This document shows, piece after piece, positions 29,660 to 42,348 of a stretch of 64,000 nt of DNA (its first letter is position 1; each line of letters begins with the position of its first letter). The translations under genes were made by a program, and so were the position numbers. The stretch is taken from the NCBI GenBank assembly GCA_023091665.1, contig JALJCQ010000014.1:1674001-1738000 (forward strand). The letters are read 5' to 3'. The DNA comes from Pythium myriotylum (lineage: Eukaryota; Oomycota; Peronosporomycetes; Pythiales; Pythiaceae). A model generated the notes under the pieces. That model was not told the origin of the DNA. It did not search any database and was given only the letters and a program-made list of their open reading frames with translations.

Positions 29660-31378
29660 CTAAGACTCCCCTTCGATCTCCACCCGCTCGTCTCTCCCCT
29701 CAGGCTCCTCCGTTGAGAAGTGTGGGAATCTGAAAAACTCTTGTTCTAACGCGTTGGCACTAGGAGAGATGTCGTTGTCGTCTCCTGTGCCTATTTTATA
29801 CAGGATACTCTGCTTCGGCCGGTTGCCTGCCTCCGACCGCGGTCGTGACTGAGTAATTCCAGCCTGTGCGTTGCCTGGGCGGAGCGGAGTCGCCGCGGTC
29901 AGCTTGGGCGAGATGCCGCTAGCAGTGCGAGCTCGGAGACGAGATACCGGAGCTTCCCCGAGCCGAGCCTGAGAAGTTTGCGGTCTTTCGAGTCCCGTGA
30001 CGTTCGTAATAGGTCGCGTGTCCGCCACACGTGCTGATAGCGCGTGGATTTGCTGTTGCCGGTGCTTCCGACTGATTACAGCCGCTGAAGAGGACGGCCT
30101 AGACGGGAACGGAGCTATTGGGTGCCCAAGTGAGACGATGTCTTTCTCGAGCAGCCCTTTGTAGTCGATCAGTATGTCCCGCGAATCGTCCTGACTTCGA
30201 CGAATCTCTTCGAGAATTGCCACATTCTCTTCTCGCAGGTTGCGAGTTACTGTCATGAGTGGGCCTTTCACGCTTGCGAGGTCGTCTCGAACACTCGTTA
30301 CTGCGGCTTCCACCCTACGCACACGAGTCTCCAACTCGGAGTGGCGCTCTATGGCTTGTGTGACGCGTTCGGCGGTCTTGCTCAGCTGCTGGGTTGTGTA
30401 GTTCTTCAGGTAAAGCTGTTGCTCTTCATTTTCTCTTACAGCCTGTTCCATCGCATCGTTCATGTTTTTAAGCTTCGAGTCCACACTTTTCAGCAGAGTG
30501 TTTTGTGTGAACTGCTGGATATGTGCAAGCGTCTGCGTCGTCTGCTGGTTCGAGCGCGTCAGCACATCGACCTCGTGTCGGATCCCATCCACACGCTGCC
30601 TCTGCTGCTCTGTTTCAGTCTGGATGTTGGTCTGGAACTCGCTGACCGTGGCTGTCAGCTCGTCGAATCCTTTTCTCATGCGCTTGTTGTCCTCTTCAAC
30701 AGCACTTGCGCGTTCCTTGGTGTTTTCAAACGACGTGAAGAGCTGCGCGATCGAGTTGCGCGATGCGTTGTGTTTGCGCGTGAGGTCGAGCAGTCCGACA
30801 TTGATGTCTGCAAGCTTGTGCTGCCGCTGGCGGTCCGACTGGACGTACTCTTGCAGCGACTCGAGCTGGCTGTTCATACGGGCGATGCGCGCGGCCGCAG
30901 TCTCGAGCGCGACGCGCTGTCCGTTGGCCTCCGGGTTGAAGATCCTGTCAAAGTCCTCGATCGAGAGCTTGCTCGTCACCTGGGCCTCGATCTGGTGCGC
31001 GAACTGCGCGAAGAGGTCGTGGACGCTCTGCTCGAGCGCCGTGCGGAACTTCTTGAGGTCCCACGTGCTGGACTCGTAGACCGAGATGTCGAGCTTCTTG
31101 TTCTGGAGCGCCTGCACGACGTCCATGTCTGCTTTCTTCTCGAGCTGGTCCTGGAGCTCGTTGCGCAGGCGGTCGACGGCCGAGGCGGCGCTCGACTGCG
31201 AGATCTTGGTGCAGAGCGCGGCCTCGAGCTGCGCGTGCGTGACGAAGGACGCGACGTAGTGGCTCAGCCGCGTGAGCTCGTCTCTGGCCCGTCTCTCGCT
31301 CTGCTGGAGACCCGTCACGAGCGTCTTGAGGCGCTCGACCTCGCTCCAGAGGTGGCGCGCGTCGGCGATCGCCGCCAT
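29660..31378 (-). CDS. Coiled-coil protein of unknown function
   Basis: A single exon of 572 residues. Residues about 5-430 are heptad-rich coiled coil broken into several segments. Residues 430-540 are Ser/Arg/Pro-rich and probably disordered, and the end is acidic (EEPEGRDERVEIEGES). There is no motor, kinase or membrane segment. The shape suits a centrosomal, basal-body or vesicle-tether protein, but no family was recognised. It is divergent from the PPP4R1-like gene across 134 bp, so the two may share a promoter. Confidence 0.8.
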   Translation of the reverse strand: MAAIADARHLWSEVERLKTLVTGLQQSERRARDELTRLSHYVASFVTHAQLEAALCTKISQSSAASAVDRLRNELQDQLEKKADMDVVQALQNKKLDISVYESSTWDLKKFRTALEQSVHDLFAQFAHQIEAQVTSKLSIEDFDRIFNPEANGQRVALETAAARIARMNSQLESLQEYVQSDRQRQHKLADINVGLLDLTRKHNASRNSIAQLFTSFENTKERASAVEEDNKRMRKGFDELTATVSEFQTNIQTETEQQRQRVDGIRHEVDVLTRSNQQTTQTLAHIQQFTQNTLLKSVDSKLKNMNDAMEQAVRENEEQQLYLKNYTTQQLSKTAERVTQAIERHSELETRVRRVEAAVTSVRDDLASVKGPLMTVTRNLREENVAILEEIRRSQDDSRDILIDYKGLLEKDIVSLGHPIAPFPSRPSSSAAVISRKHRQQQIHALSARVADTRPITNVTGLERPQTSQARLGEAPVSRLRARTASGISPKLTAATPLRPGNAQAGITQSRPRSEAGNRPKQSILYKIGTGDDNDISPSANALEQEFFRFPHFSTEEPEGRDERVEIEGES

Positions 31379-31512
31379 CGTGCTCTATATGTAGCCATGT
31401 TGGCGGGGGCCGGCGGCACTCGCGCGGGGGCCGACGCGAAGCACCTCGATTCTGGGGTTTTTATCGGCCCCTTCCACCCGGCCGGCCGCGGAACAAGCGG
31501 AAGGGCCCCAGC

Positions 31513-33767
31513 ATGGACTACGATCTCGTAAGCGCGCGGCGGAGCGAGGGGCGCCCGCGCGAGAGCTAACGCGCGTCTCTTCTGCAGGGCGACGACGACC
31601 TCCACGGCGACGAGCTGCTGCCCGGCGGCGCCGGCCCCACCTTCGAGGACCTCGCCATCGACGACTCGCTCAGCGACCTCGACCGCGTGGCCAAGTACAT
31701 GTGCTCGAGCATCGCGCTCCAGCGCGTCATCCACGTCAAGATGCTCAGCGACACGGCCAGAGACGTCGGCTTCGCGCAGACCTGCGACGTGCTGCTGCCG
31801 CTGCTCGAGCCGCTCGTCTGCGACGTCGAGTACGTCGTGCGCCAGCACGTCGCGCTCCAGTTCCCGCCGCTCTGCCAGTTCCTCGTGAGCCAGGACAGCG
31901 ACGGATACCGCGTGCTGCTCGACAAGATGATCCCGCTCGTCGCCAAGCTCGTCTCCGACAAGCAGCACGAAGTGCGCAGCGCCGCCAGCGAGAGCCTCGT
32001 CGAGCTCGCCGCGCTCGTCAAGCCCGAGGACCAAGGACAGCACATCCTCACCATCGTTCTCCCGCTCGCCCACGACGACGACAACGAGCAGTTCCGCATC
32101 TCCGCCATTTCGCTTTACCACGGGCTCGCCGAGCACCTCGGGCCCGAGCTCTGCCAGCAGTTCTGCGTGCCCGAGCTCATCTCGCTGTCCGAAGACCCGG
32201 TCTTCCGCGTGCGCAAGTCGACCGTCCAGAGCTTTGCAAACGTCTGCAAGACCGCCGGTCAGGAAGTGAGTCGCGAGCGGCTTCTGCCGTCCTTCCAGCG
32301 GCTCTCGCACGACGACATCTGGGCCGTGCGCAAAGCCTGCGTCGAGTCGCTCGTGAGCATCTCCCAGTCCCTCGCGCCAGAGGACCGAGGAGAACTGCTG
32401 ATCCCATTGTATGAGCACTTTCTAAATGACAGCTCGCGGTGGGTCAAGCTTGCAGCGTACCAAAGCCTCGGTCCGTTCCTCGCGTCGCTCGAGCGCAAGG
32501 ACGTGACGGACGAAATGCTCGAGCACTTCTTGAGCATGGCCAACAACGTCGCGGCGACGCAACTCGGTGGCAGCGGTGAAGTCGACATGCGTTTCCACTG
32601 CGCATTCAACTTCCCAGCTATCGCCAGTATTCTCGGCCAGAGCGAGTGGCATAAGATCTCCCAAACGTTCGATGCGCTAAGCCAGGACTCGTTCTGGAAG
32701 GTGAGACGCACATTCGCCTACTCGCTACACGAGCTCGCCCGATTGCTCGGCACGGAGATTACCGAAGCACAGCTCGCCACCGCGTTTGACACCTACCTGC
32801 GCGATATCCCAGATGTCAAGTTTGGCGCCGTCGTACACTTTGCTGACTTCTTACAGCATCTCTCTCCATCTTTCCGAGAGAGCTACGTGCCGGTGCTCTC
32901 CCAACTGCAGTCGGCGTTGCTGAACGACGAGACCAAGTGGCGCACACGCGAGATTCTGAGTCTGCAGCTTCCTCAATTGTGCACGCTGTTCTCAGAAGAA
33001 GCGACATTCACCGTGATCTACCCGCTGGCGATGAAGCTGATAACGGACAACGTTGCAGTCGTGCGTCATAGAAGTGCTCGTGCGTGTCCCCTACTCATCG
33101 CGCGCATCTCCAGCAATTCAGAGCAGCTGCAGAGCGTGATTGAGAAGCTGAAGGAGCTCGCAACGTCGCGCGTGTTCACGGAGCGTCAAGTGTTTTTGTT
33201 AGTGTGTCAGGCGCTGCTGTCCGAAAACAGTGAGGGCGACGCAACGGCGTCGGCCGAGTCAGCACTTTCTCTGTTTGAAAATGAGTTGAGCTCCAACTTC
33301 TTCGACTTGGCCAACGACCCAGTGTCCAACGTCCGCGCAGTGTTTGCTGAGGTGTTTTTGGCCCACCAAGGTAAGCAGGGTCTCATTCTGAAGAGGCGGA
33401 CACTGCTGATTCTTACATTGTATCGATGCGTTTAGATCGACTGTTAGCCAACGCGAAGTGTCTCGATGTTCTGAGAGAAGTAGTCAAGTCTGAAGGAGAA
33501 GAGAGCGTGCCGCTGACTGTCGAGGAGCTGCTGAGTCGACTTCGCGAACGATTACCAGTGCGTGAGAAGCCTCCTGTTCCAGAGAAGCTCGTCAGCGCCG
33601 TGGAAGCGACACCTATAGAAAAACCGGTGACGACGGACAGCTCGGTCGATTCAGTGGATGTGGCATCCATCGAAGTGGATGTTGAAGCTGCTACTCCTTC
33701 CTCTGACGAGACGCCATCAAGCGAAGTCGACGCTGAAGCAACGGGCGGAGGAGAATCCACTCCGTAA
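31513..33767 (+). CDS. PPP4R1: PPP4R1-like HEAT-repeat phosphatase regulatory subunit
   Basis: Three exons, 31513..31527, 31588..33370 and 33436..33767, encode 709 residues. Exon 1 codes for only MDYDL. HEAT repeats fill residues about 40-600. The stretch WAVRKACVESLVSISQSLAP followed by SRWVKLAAYQSLGPFLASL is characteristic of PPP4R1 and distinguishes it from the 15-repeat PP2A A subunit. The C-terminal 110 residues are acidic, Ser-rich and disordered. PPP4R1 scaffolds the protein phosphatase 4 catalytic subunit. Partner and substrate are inferred from family knowledge only. Confidence 0.85.
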
Positions 33768-34217
33768 AGATCGTTAGGTTAGGGCGTCCGGGGCTACTCA
33801 TGTGAGGGTGGAGACTCTCCATCTGCCGTGGGGGAATGTATAGGCGGAAGGATTTGTTCCTTTTGATTTTGTAGGATAGGAATTATAGATCAGGCGGAAC
33901 TGTGACTAAGGAGGAGAAAAAAAGTCATCCAACATGCTGGAAGGGGGACGAACGTGTCTGTATAACTACTCTTTCCTGATCTGCTCGCGATGCGCAAACG
34001 AAAAGTAGAAGAGGATGCGTGGCTGGCGTCGGGGGAAGGAAGAACGAACCGAGCAGTCGCCGTCGGCGGGTTGAGACTTGGTGGGAGGGCGATAGCGGCA
34101 GGATAATAATTAGAATGAGACGTACAAATCGAGAGCAGACCGGTGGGTCGGCAGACACGCAGCGGAGACCTGGAGGCCCATGCGCGCGAGTGGCTAGTGG
34201 CGCGTCGGGCTGTCTCT
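33768..34217. other. Convergent 3' spacer
   Basis: 450 bp between the convergent PPP4R1-like and PRELI-like genes; no coding region seen. Confidence 0.45.
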
Positions 34218-34784
34218 CTACTTCTTGGCGGCGTCGGCCGTTGGCGTCGGTTCGCAGAAGGTGACCGGGACGAACGTTCCTTCGAAAATGTCGTGGCAGA
34301 TCGACTCGACGGCGCGGATGCCCTTGGCGGCGGTCTCGGCGCCGCGGCTGACCGAGAAGCTCTCGAGCTTCTTGGAGAGCATGGGCACGAAGGCCGTGAC
34401 CTTGGCCTCGGCGTTGTACATGGTGAGCTGGTCGTTGTCCGGGTGCACCGAGTAGACGCACGTCTCCTCGACCGTGGCGACCGACCGGAACGAGAGGTTG
34501 GTGCTCTTGAGCAGGAGCGTCTTGTTCACCGGGTCGCAGACGGTCTCTTCGTAGACGTAGGAGGCGGCGCCGATGGTGGACTTGACCCAGCCGGGGAGGT
34601 TGCCCTGCGTGCACTTGGCGAGGCGGCAGGACACGAGGCGGCCCTGCGCGTCGATGCGGCGGTCGAGCACGTCGACGCGCTCCACGTGGGCGAGCGTCGG
34701 GTTCGGGTACTTGTTCCAGAAGGCCCGCGTGACGACGTCCCAGGCGAAGGGATACACGTGCTGCGTCTCGTTCGTGAGCACCAT
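34218..34784 (-). CDS. PRELI/MSF1-domain lipid-transfer protein
   Basis: 188 residues from the ATG at 34784. The PRELI/MSF1 domain covers nearly the whole protein: it starts NETQHVYPFAWDVVTRAFW and includes NPTLAHVERVDVLDRRID and EETVCDPVNKTLLLKSTNLS. Members (Ups1, Ups2, PRELID, SLMO) shuttle phosphatidic acid or phosphatidylserine across the mitochondrial intermembrane space. The frame is open upstream to 35030, but the sequence there is not domain-like and the family starts at this methionine. Which lipid it carries cannot be told. Confidence 0.92.
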   Translation of the reverse strand: MVLTNETQHVYPFAWDVVTRAFWNKYPNPTLAHVERVDVLDRRIDAQGRLVSCRLAKCTQGNLPGWVKSTIGAASYVYEETVCDPVNKTLLLKSTNLSFRSVATVEETCVYSVHPDNDQLTMYNAEAKVTAFVPMLSKKLESFSVSRGAETAAKGIRAVESICHDIFEGTFVPVTFCEPTPTADAAKK

Positions 34785-35237
34785 GGCGCCGAGCTGAGTC
34801 TGGAGAACGAACGGCCCGACCACCGACGACGAGCGCGGTCCCGAATTGGAACCCAGAACCGTCTCGAAGGCATAAGAACGAGAGGCGACCGCGTTCCGTT
34901 CGGGACACGCGCGTTTAAACGAGGGACGGCGTCCCCAAGCGAGAGTGTTGGGTGGATCCCATGCCGCGGATCTGAGATCATAGAGTATTGAGGGATACAG
35001 TACCGCTTGAGAAAGATGAAGGTAGGACATGGGCAGGAGCTTCTCGAAGCGTGCAAACTTTTGACATGGTCACAAAAACATTGATGGCTACACTACCACT
35101 GGAATGCGCAACACGCCGAGTGCAACGTCAAACTGATTTGCGAAACTGGACGAGTACTGTGTCTATGGGCTATGTACGGTACATGGACGAGGTGTTGGTA
35201 CGAGGCTGGAATAACTTAGGAAGCACGGTGGCCAGTG
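34785..35237. other. Spacer between PRELI-like and CLASP genes
   Basis: 453 bp; the PRELI frame continues open upstream to 35030, so a longer N-terminus or 5' UTR is possible. Nothing else seen. Confidence 0.4.
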
Positions 35238-38200
35238 CTATGCCGTCACGTCCATTGCCGAAGCCTGCTCTCGTTCCACTCTCTTGCGCTGAATGAAAAT
35301 GTCGACGAGCTTCTGCTTGGTAACGTCCACGTGCTGAGCAAGGTATGAGGATAGCTGTGTGTCTTCGTTAGTCGCAAAGTAGTAGGCCACGAGGCAATCT
35401 ACCGAGCGCTTGCGAACATCCGAGCTCGAGTGCTGCAACTTGTCAACAAGAGCTCCGAGTAAGCGGCTGTTCGCCAACACCAAAGTCTTCTGCGTCGAGC
35501 TTTGCTCTGCAACGCGTTCCAGCACAGCTCGAACTAGCTGGAGAACGATCTGCAGAACGGGAGGCTGACGCTCTTCCAAGAGAGGTACCAGTTCCCTCAG
35601 CACTAGGTCGCATTTAGTTGAGCCTCGGACGACGTCAGTAAGCGTGAGCTCGGCTAGGTGGGCGGTCAAGTCGACGCGTCCGTTAATGCTGTCAAGCAAT
35701 CCCTTGAGAATCGAGTCGAAAACATCTTCAGCACGGTGGGGCTGAGCACGAATGAGGCGCTGGAGAATACGAACTGCGTTGGCATCGCGCTCTGAAGCAG
35801 CATCGAGCAAAGCCGACACGACTGGAGTGAAATACTTGTCCCAGAAGCTGCTCGACTCACTTTTAATGAACGTGCCGATCTGTTGTCAAAAGAAACGAGA
35901 TGAGTTTTATCCGGATCAGCATGAAACGACAGAAAACCCTGTTACCTTGTGGTACGCCGTGACTTTCTCTGCTTCGCTTGTGTTGTTTTCACCGATGATT
36001 GACAACAGACTCTCGAGACGCTTCGCTTGGTCGCCACCGGGGGTCGAGGAGATCATACTTGCAAATTCAGACAATGAACTTAATCTCGAATAGTTCACGA
36101 TTGGGGAGCGTTCTTCCTCCGATTTGCTTGTGTCGTTTAGTCCACCAGGAGCATTGCTCAAATCGATATGTTTCCGACTCGTGACAACTGGACTGGATGC
36201 AAACTTCGAAGGAGACTGTGCCAGACGTTTCCTATTCACTGGAGCTTTCTCGATGGCATCTTCTGTCGGTGGCATATGCTGCTGGTTGTCACTTTCGTAG
36301 GAGGTCGGTGCAGTCGACTGTGATGCAACTGATGGTGCACTTCCGTGTTGGGCTAAGCTTAAGACAATACCCCTTGCACGGAGGACCTTCGCTACGGTAC
36401 TACGCTTTGATGGTGCTAGGAGAGGCATTGAGCTTTCAACTTCCGTCGGATAGAGTTTACAAGCAACTTGCAGCACGTCACCGCAGGCGCTTGACACGGC
36501 GACTGGCGCGTCACTCTCCAGCAGATGCGCGATTTTTGTAAGTAAGCTTCGCATGTGAGCATTGTTGGCACATTGCTGGATGTAATCTTGAGCTCCTGGA
36601 AGCAGCTCTTTCACGTAGTTGCATACAGCTGCCTTCATCTTCATGTTGCTCCCATCAGTGAGTTGCTGGATGACGTAGCCAATGAGTAACGTGGCGTCGT
36701 ATTTAGCGATGACAAACTCCAAGATCTCACGAGCGGTAGCCCTGGTTGATTCCTTGGGATCCACAAGCTTCTGGAATAGTTTCGGCAGGATAGTCTTCAA
36801 GAACGGCGCAACTTGATTCTGGCTCACGACTCGCAAACACGACTGAAGAGCTTTGAGAGCTGCCTGGGCAACCCTGTAGTGGGCATCTGCCAGGTGTCGA
36901 ATGAGCGCAAGAAGAACGCGCTCATCTACCTTTCTTTCTTCAGCAGTCACTGATGATTCGACAAGTGATGGGTTCGATTTCTCCAGCGTCCGATCGATCA
37001 TCTCCACTGCCTCAAGTCGAACAGACCACAATCCATTCTCGATACGATGGAGCGCTTCTTCAAACCCATCGTCCACTGCACCGTGTATTTGTGCTGGCGC
37101 AGATCGCGTTGGCTTGGAAGATGGCACTTGGTCTCTTGCAGACAAGCTTGACTTTCGAGATGCAGTGTCATCCTGCGCTGCTGAGTGAATTGAAGCCGGT
37201 TCATCTTCCTGTTTTGAATCCGACTCCGGCGTCACGGCCCGGCGTTTCGGTCCATTCGGCCGATCACGACGAGGGATGGGGCCAACGGGAGGCTCGGGTA
37301 CATTGAACGATGGCGCTTCAACAGTGACCTGGACCCGTTGCGCTCGAGGCACTGGGGCGAGAGTCTGGTTGTTCGAGACAACTTCGGGTCGATCGACAGC
37401 CTTAAGCACGCGGAGTGGCCCAGCAATGGGCTTCGTCGTAGACTGTCCAGCAAACTCGTCCTCGTAGGTTTGGGTCCTGGGCACGCCGACCCGCATTGCC
37501 CCACTCTGACCGAAGCCTCTAGCAGGTTGGGAAAAGGATCCTTCATTAGATCCGCTTGTACCCAATACCCGACGTGGTCCTGCTGAACCAGTCGGCGGAG
37601 CTGATTGTGTTAATACTTTGACTGGACCTGAGTAGTTGGCCGTTGCGACACTGCCACTTGGTTGTGTCTGACTTACGGGCATCTCGGAGTTTTTATCCGC
37701 AAGTATTCTCGACGAAAGTTCCTTTCGAAGCGGAACTCGTGCACTACTGGAAAACGTGGTCATGGGTGCACTAGAAGTCTGGGTGTCCTGTCGTGCCTCT
37801 CTGGCGGCAGCATCGTCACGGACGTTCTTCTGCGTCGAGAGATCCAAGCGCTCCAGAAGACTTTCTGCCTCTTGCGGGAATATCCGATGCAATGCCCAAT
37901 AGCATTTTCTCGCCTGAGCTCGCACCTCTGCAAGAGCATCGTGAAGCAATGGTGGTAGGATTTGTACAAATTGGTCGAGGTGCCTACGAGGAAAGTGTTA
38001 TAAACCGATTTGTATGTCGGCAGGTGGCACACTTACTTGCTGAGAAAAGAAACATTCCAACGCTCGAGAGTAAGAGTCAAGTATGCCACACAGTTCAGTC
38101 GTAGAACTTGGTTCCTCGTTTTCGCGCCGTCAACGAATCTGCACGAAGCGGTGAATAGTATCGACTTATCACACTAATAAATGAAATAGCATAGCAAACT

Positions 38201-39748
38201 CACTTTGTGATCAGTCGATTGTACCCGTTCTTCGTGCTCTCAATGATCCCTCGAATTGACGAGTCGGAGGAAGTGGATATGACCAAAATTGTCACGTATG
38301 TTGCCTTCAGCAGGTTGCCCATGAAATACTCGGCGTGAGGGTTGAACTCATCCTTCAACACCTTCGCGAGAGTCTGTAGCGTCTGGCATGCTTCTCGTGC
38401 CACAGATGATCTCAGATCGACAACTTGTTCGCTCAGGGATTCACGAATCGAGCGGATCCCTTGAGCAAGTGCAGTAATCGCTGCAGCGCCGCTGTGATTA
38501 CATTTGTGCGCAAGTCGCTGCAAATTCTTCAGCGAGTCAACACGAACCGACCAGTCATTATCAAGGCTTAGGCCGTCAGCTGCTTTAGCAAGCTCGCGTT
38601 GCACGTCCTTATCCGAGGTGCCGCTTCCTACACGAGTGATTCCTTCATCCACAGCCCCAGATGCGTCTGCCACGATCGCTGACTGGCTGCGATTACTTGT
38701 AGACGAGGACTGGGACGGCGACAGCGTCGCGCCTGGAGCTGGATTAGTGAATGCCTCAACTGCAGAATTGATGTTGTCAAAATCGTACTGCTTGCTGCGG
38801 ATTGCAGACAGGAAACGAGCTGTGGATGTCAAAGGTACCGCATCGACACTACGAGGGGGATCGGCAAAGCTGTTGGTCACAGATGCCGTTACCTGATGAC
38901 TTTGGCTTGATCCGCTCGAGAATTTTTCTGTTAGCGTCTTCATGTGTCCTGCTCGGATTTTTCTGTTCTCGAGATCGTACTACTCCGAGATTTATGTTAA
39001 TAGCGAGAAACTCACCGAAATGTCTCAACGAACACGTACCATCAATGACGGGCCGGTGTGCTCGTAGAATTTCTCAAGAGCACGCATTGCTGCATCACGC
39101 ACTTCCTTTGCTGAGTCTTCCAGCAAGCTGACCGCATCGTCGAGCACCTCGTTCTTTACAGACGAACCGAACAATCGCATTTCTTCTAGGCATCGCCACA
39201 GTGCGTGGATGGTCTAAGCCCAGGCACCATCGTTGGCAAATCAACTCGACCAACCATTGCAACAATAGCTCAGTGTACCTGTTCTCGCGTGCGCCAGTTC
39301 TTGTGCCCGATGCACGGGCGCAATCGGTCAAACAAGGTCGGTACGCCGAGAATCTGCGCGAGCGAGACCACGACGTCGACGGCCTTTTCGCGCACCTGCA
39401 GCTTGCTGTCGCCCAGACACTCGAGAAGTCCGTTCCAGATCGCCATGAACTGCGCGCGCACCGCCGCGTCCGACACGCGCTGCAGCACGAGCTCGAGGAT
39501 CTCGAGCGACGTCATGGCGACCTTGAAGTTGTTCTCGCGCAGACAGGGCGCCACATCGGGCAGCAGCGCCGCGAGGAAGTCGGCGTCGGTCGCGAGCGGC
39601 TCGCGCTGGGCCTTGAGCGCGTCGAGAAGAGCCGTGACGCCCGCGAGCCTCTTCTTGATCTCTGCAGAGTCGTCAGCGCCTCGCCGCACGCCATGAGAAG
39701 TCAGAGCCACGTACGATTCGTGCGCACGAGCGCGACGAGTCCCTCCAT
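35238..39748 (-). CDS. CLASP-family TOG-domain microtubule protein
   Basis: Seven exons, complement(35238..35879, 35946..37983, 38037..38138, 38204..38967, 39040..39213, 39279..39661, 39715..39748), encode 1378 residues with all phases consistent. TOG-like helical arrays lie at residues about 10-220, at about 310-540 (with DNDWSVRVDSLKNLQRL and RSSVAREACQTLQTL, the CLASP TOG2 style), at about 785-1010 and at 1165-1360. Ser/Arg/Pro-rich linkers separate them, as in CLASPs that use basic linkers for lattice binding. CLASPs promote microtubule rescue at kinetochores, cortex and spindle. The N-terminal exon codes only 11 residues. It shares a 270-bp divergent promoter with ELMOD. Confidence 0.88.
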
Positions 39749-40018
39749 CGAGCGTCCGTTGCACCGCCGAGCACTCGCGTTCCAATGTTTCCGAGAGGTT
39801 TCCTTTTCGCGGCCCCACTAAGTTGACTCGCAAGTTGCCACTTCGCGGTTTGAATTTCGGACGAACCGCGTTGGTAAATTACCGCGAAGAAAAAGAACCC
39901 ACCAAGGACGAGTGTTGGTCGAACTAGATGCGTGTATAGTTGTCGTGTATAGTATACGAGGTTACGTGGAGAGGTACCTCTCGACGATCAACGTGACACG
40001 AGAGTTCGACCAGAGGAG

Positions 40019-41471
40019 ATGACAGCCGGAGGATTGGTGCGTCGCCAGGCGGCTGCGAACGAGCCTCTGCTCACGTTTCTGTGGCGATGGGTGAAGAAGA
40101 TGATTTGTGCGAGATGACAGTGTTTTGGGGATGGTCTTGGACGCGAACTGACGACACGGTGGTGGGTGTCATGGCAGGGCGACTCTTCTTGGGGCAAACT
40201 GAGTGGGACCGTATCTGCGGCCCCGTCGCTGGGGCCGTGGACGAGCTGATGCGAACTGTCAAATTTCGAACTGCTCTCGCCCTTTCAAATGCATTGGCGT
40301 CGACGTGCAATGTCGTCTTCGACTTCGAAGCCTTTGACGTACGTGCTCTTCGAAGTTGGATATGTTCACGTCAGGACTGACGGAACTGAAAACGACCTCA
40401 GGTCAATGTCGTGGTCAAGGACATGATCCAAAGTGCACGCATCGGGGACAGCAAGCTGACGTGAGTTTGCTGTGTTTCGATACGTCGAAGAATTCTTTTT
40501 TTTTTTTTCTGATCGTGTCGTTTTGTTGTGATCAGGGTGATTTCGAACGTCCGAGCCTGCCTGCAACGTAGCAACTTCGTCAACCGAGTTTATGCTCGCG
40601 TGCTGGAACTCAAAGATGAGGCTTATGATTCGTCCAACGAAAGTCATGAGGTAGCAAATCTCAGGTGTTCAATTCGAGTTGAATCGGGATTTATGGCTTT
40701 GTGATGAGCACAGGCAATGCTAGAAGAGTTGTGGACGAACCTGAAGCCAGACGTGCGCCGTACTGGTGGGCGCATTACGAAAGAGTGGGGAGAGATTGGG
40801 TTCCAAGGTTAGTCGATCTATGGTGTGGGTGCGTGATGGGGTGATGACGACGTTTGTTCAACTCGCTTGTAGGCACGGATCCCAAGTCAGACTTCCGAAG
40901 CATGGGCGTGCTTTCGTTGCATCAGTTGCTGTTCTTCACCTCTAAATATCCCGTCGAGGCACAGAAGTATGTCTTCAACGTAAAGGGCCATGTGCATGGG
41001 TCTGACCTTCTTTTTGATCTACAGTGCCTTGGTTGAATCGAACCATCCGACACGCTGGTACCCGTTCTCTGTGACGGGGATTAACATCACATCGTACGTG
41101 CCTGAACTGATGACGGATCGAGCCCGTAAGATAACTGATGTTTGTCTCGCGAAGGTTCATTGTTGACTTGATCCGCGAGAGACTCCTGGACGTTCAAGTA
41201 TACCGGCTGGCGAACACCACCAATCCTGATCAAGAAGATTCCGTCTCGAGTGGTGTCATTGGCATTCACGAGGTGTACTGTAAGTGTAGTCTCTGGTGTT
41301 TATGGCCTGGACTGTGGATTTCACAAGCTTGTTCAAGGCGACATCTTCACGCGATTCAACAAGCTATGGGTGGACTCGAACCCCACTGACGTCATGGCAT
41401 TCCCGAAAATTTTCCAATCGCTCAAGGATACGATTCGTCGGGAGCACACGGAGCGCTCCTTCCAGTACTGA
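40019..41471 (+). CDS. ELMO-domain (ELMOD) protein
   Basis: Nine short exons, 40019..40106, 40178..40338, 40402..40460, 40536..40650, 40714..40807, 40873..40966, 41025..41093, 41155..41279 and 41338..41471, encode 312 residues. The start MTAGGLVRRQ is followed by FLWRWVKKMI, as in ELMOD1/2. The ELMO domain contains LEELWTNLKPDVRR, WGEIGFQGTDPKSDFRSMG and HPTRWYPFSVTGINIT. It ends FNKLWVDSNPTDVMAF, matching ELMOD. ELMOD proteins act as Arf/Arl-family GAPs or regulators. This is the most intron-rich gene of the window, and all nine exons were placed by phase. An alternative start at 40087 in another frame was rejected. Confidence 0.9.
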
Positions 41472-41537
41472 GAGATGGCTACATTTAGTTCCTAACAGAT
41501 ACAAACGCCTCCTGGGCTGGTCGCCAATCAATTGCTA

Positions 41538-41552
41538 TCATTTCAACCAATC
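41538..41552 (+). promoter_or_regulatory. Initiator-like element upstream of ZNF593
   Basis: TCATTTCAACCAATC fits the oomycete initiator and flanking element pattern, about 77 nt upstream of the ZNF593-like ATG. Confidence 0.5.
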
Positions 41553-41628
41553 AACGTTCTCGATTTCTGCCCTGACTGGCAACCAAGGAAGCGACGAAGC
41601 ATCAAGCGACGCCAACGCCCGAGACACC

Positions 41629-42215
41629 ATGGCCGGACCGTCCAAGCCGAAGAAGGGACTCCACTCCAAGAAGAAGCAGTACAAGCGCTCGCACTCGACC
41701 AAGTGCCGAGCGCGCGACATCGACCAGATCCAGGTGCGGCGTGGTCGCCGCCAGAGCATTCGGGACGAGGGTGGCTGAGCGTGTATGTGCTGCTGCAGGA
41801 TGACTTGAAGTTGGAGAAGGCCACGGGCAAGAACATGACCTTCGCGATCGACGAAGATCTCCCGGGGTGAGTGAGCTGGCGCTGGGTGCGACACCGCGCT
41901 GTATCGTGAATGTTAACCGTGGATGGCGATGTCCATCAGCTTGGGTCAATTCTACTGCACTCCATGTGGCCGCCACTTCATTGACGCCAAGACCCGCGAC
42001 GTGCACATTGCCACGAAGGTCCACAAGCGGCGGTAAGTGGATAGAGTACCAGTGGGCAGAAGAGCTTCGGTAGCTGAAGGAGAATTGAAATCTTCAGGTT
42101 GAAGGATGTCGCGCAGAAGCAGTACTCTCAGAAAGAGGCCGACGCCGGCGCCGGTCGAACTGTGGAGAAGTACGTGCCGATTCGCTCCAAAGACACCGAG
42201 ATGGAAGACTTGTAG
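41629..42215 (+). CDS. ZNF593/Bud20 zinc finger ribosome-assembly protein
   Basis: Four exons, 41629..41733, 41799..41866, 41940..42032 and 42098..42215, encode 127 residues. A basic N-terminus precedes a single C2H2 finger, [28 protein letters not shown], with two Cys and two His. The DLPGLGQFYC lead-in is typical of the family. Bud20/ZNF593 is a shuttling factor on pre-60S ribosomal subunits. It lies 157 bp after ELMOD and 133 bp before CRIPT on the same strand. High confidence. Confidence 0.93.
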
Positions 42216-42348
42216 TTGAACGCTTCTCCATCTTCGCGATCACACCTTTTCATGCATTTGGCTCATGAAGTTTCAAACCTGTTAAGTCGAGGTTTTAACT
42301 GCTACAATAGAGTAACCTTTCATCTCAAAAGCCTCGGGGGACAGGAAA

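Noticed and set aside
30341..31531. 396-residue plus-strand frame antisense to the coiled-coil gene
   Set aside because: Leu/Arg/Val-rich mirror of the coiled-coil codons, no domain, and it overlaps the opposite-strand gene fully.
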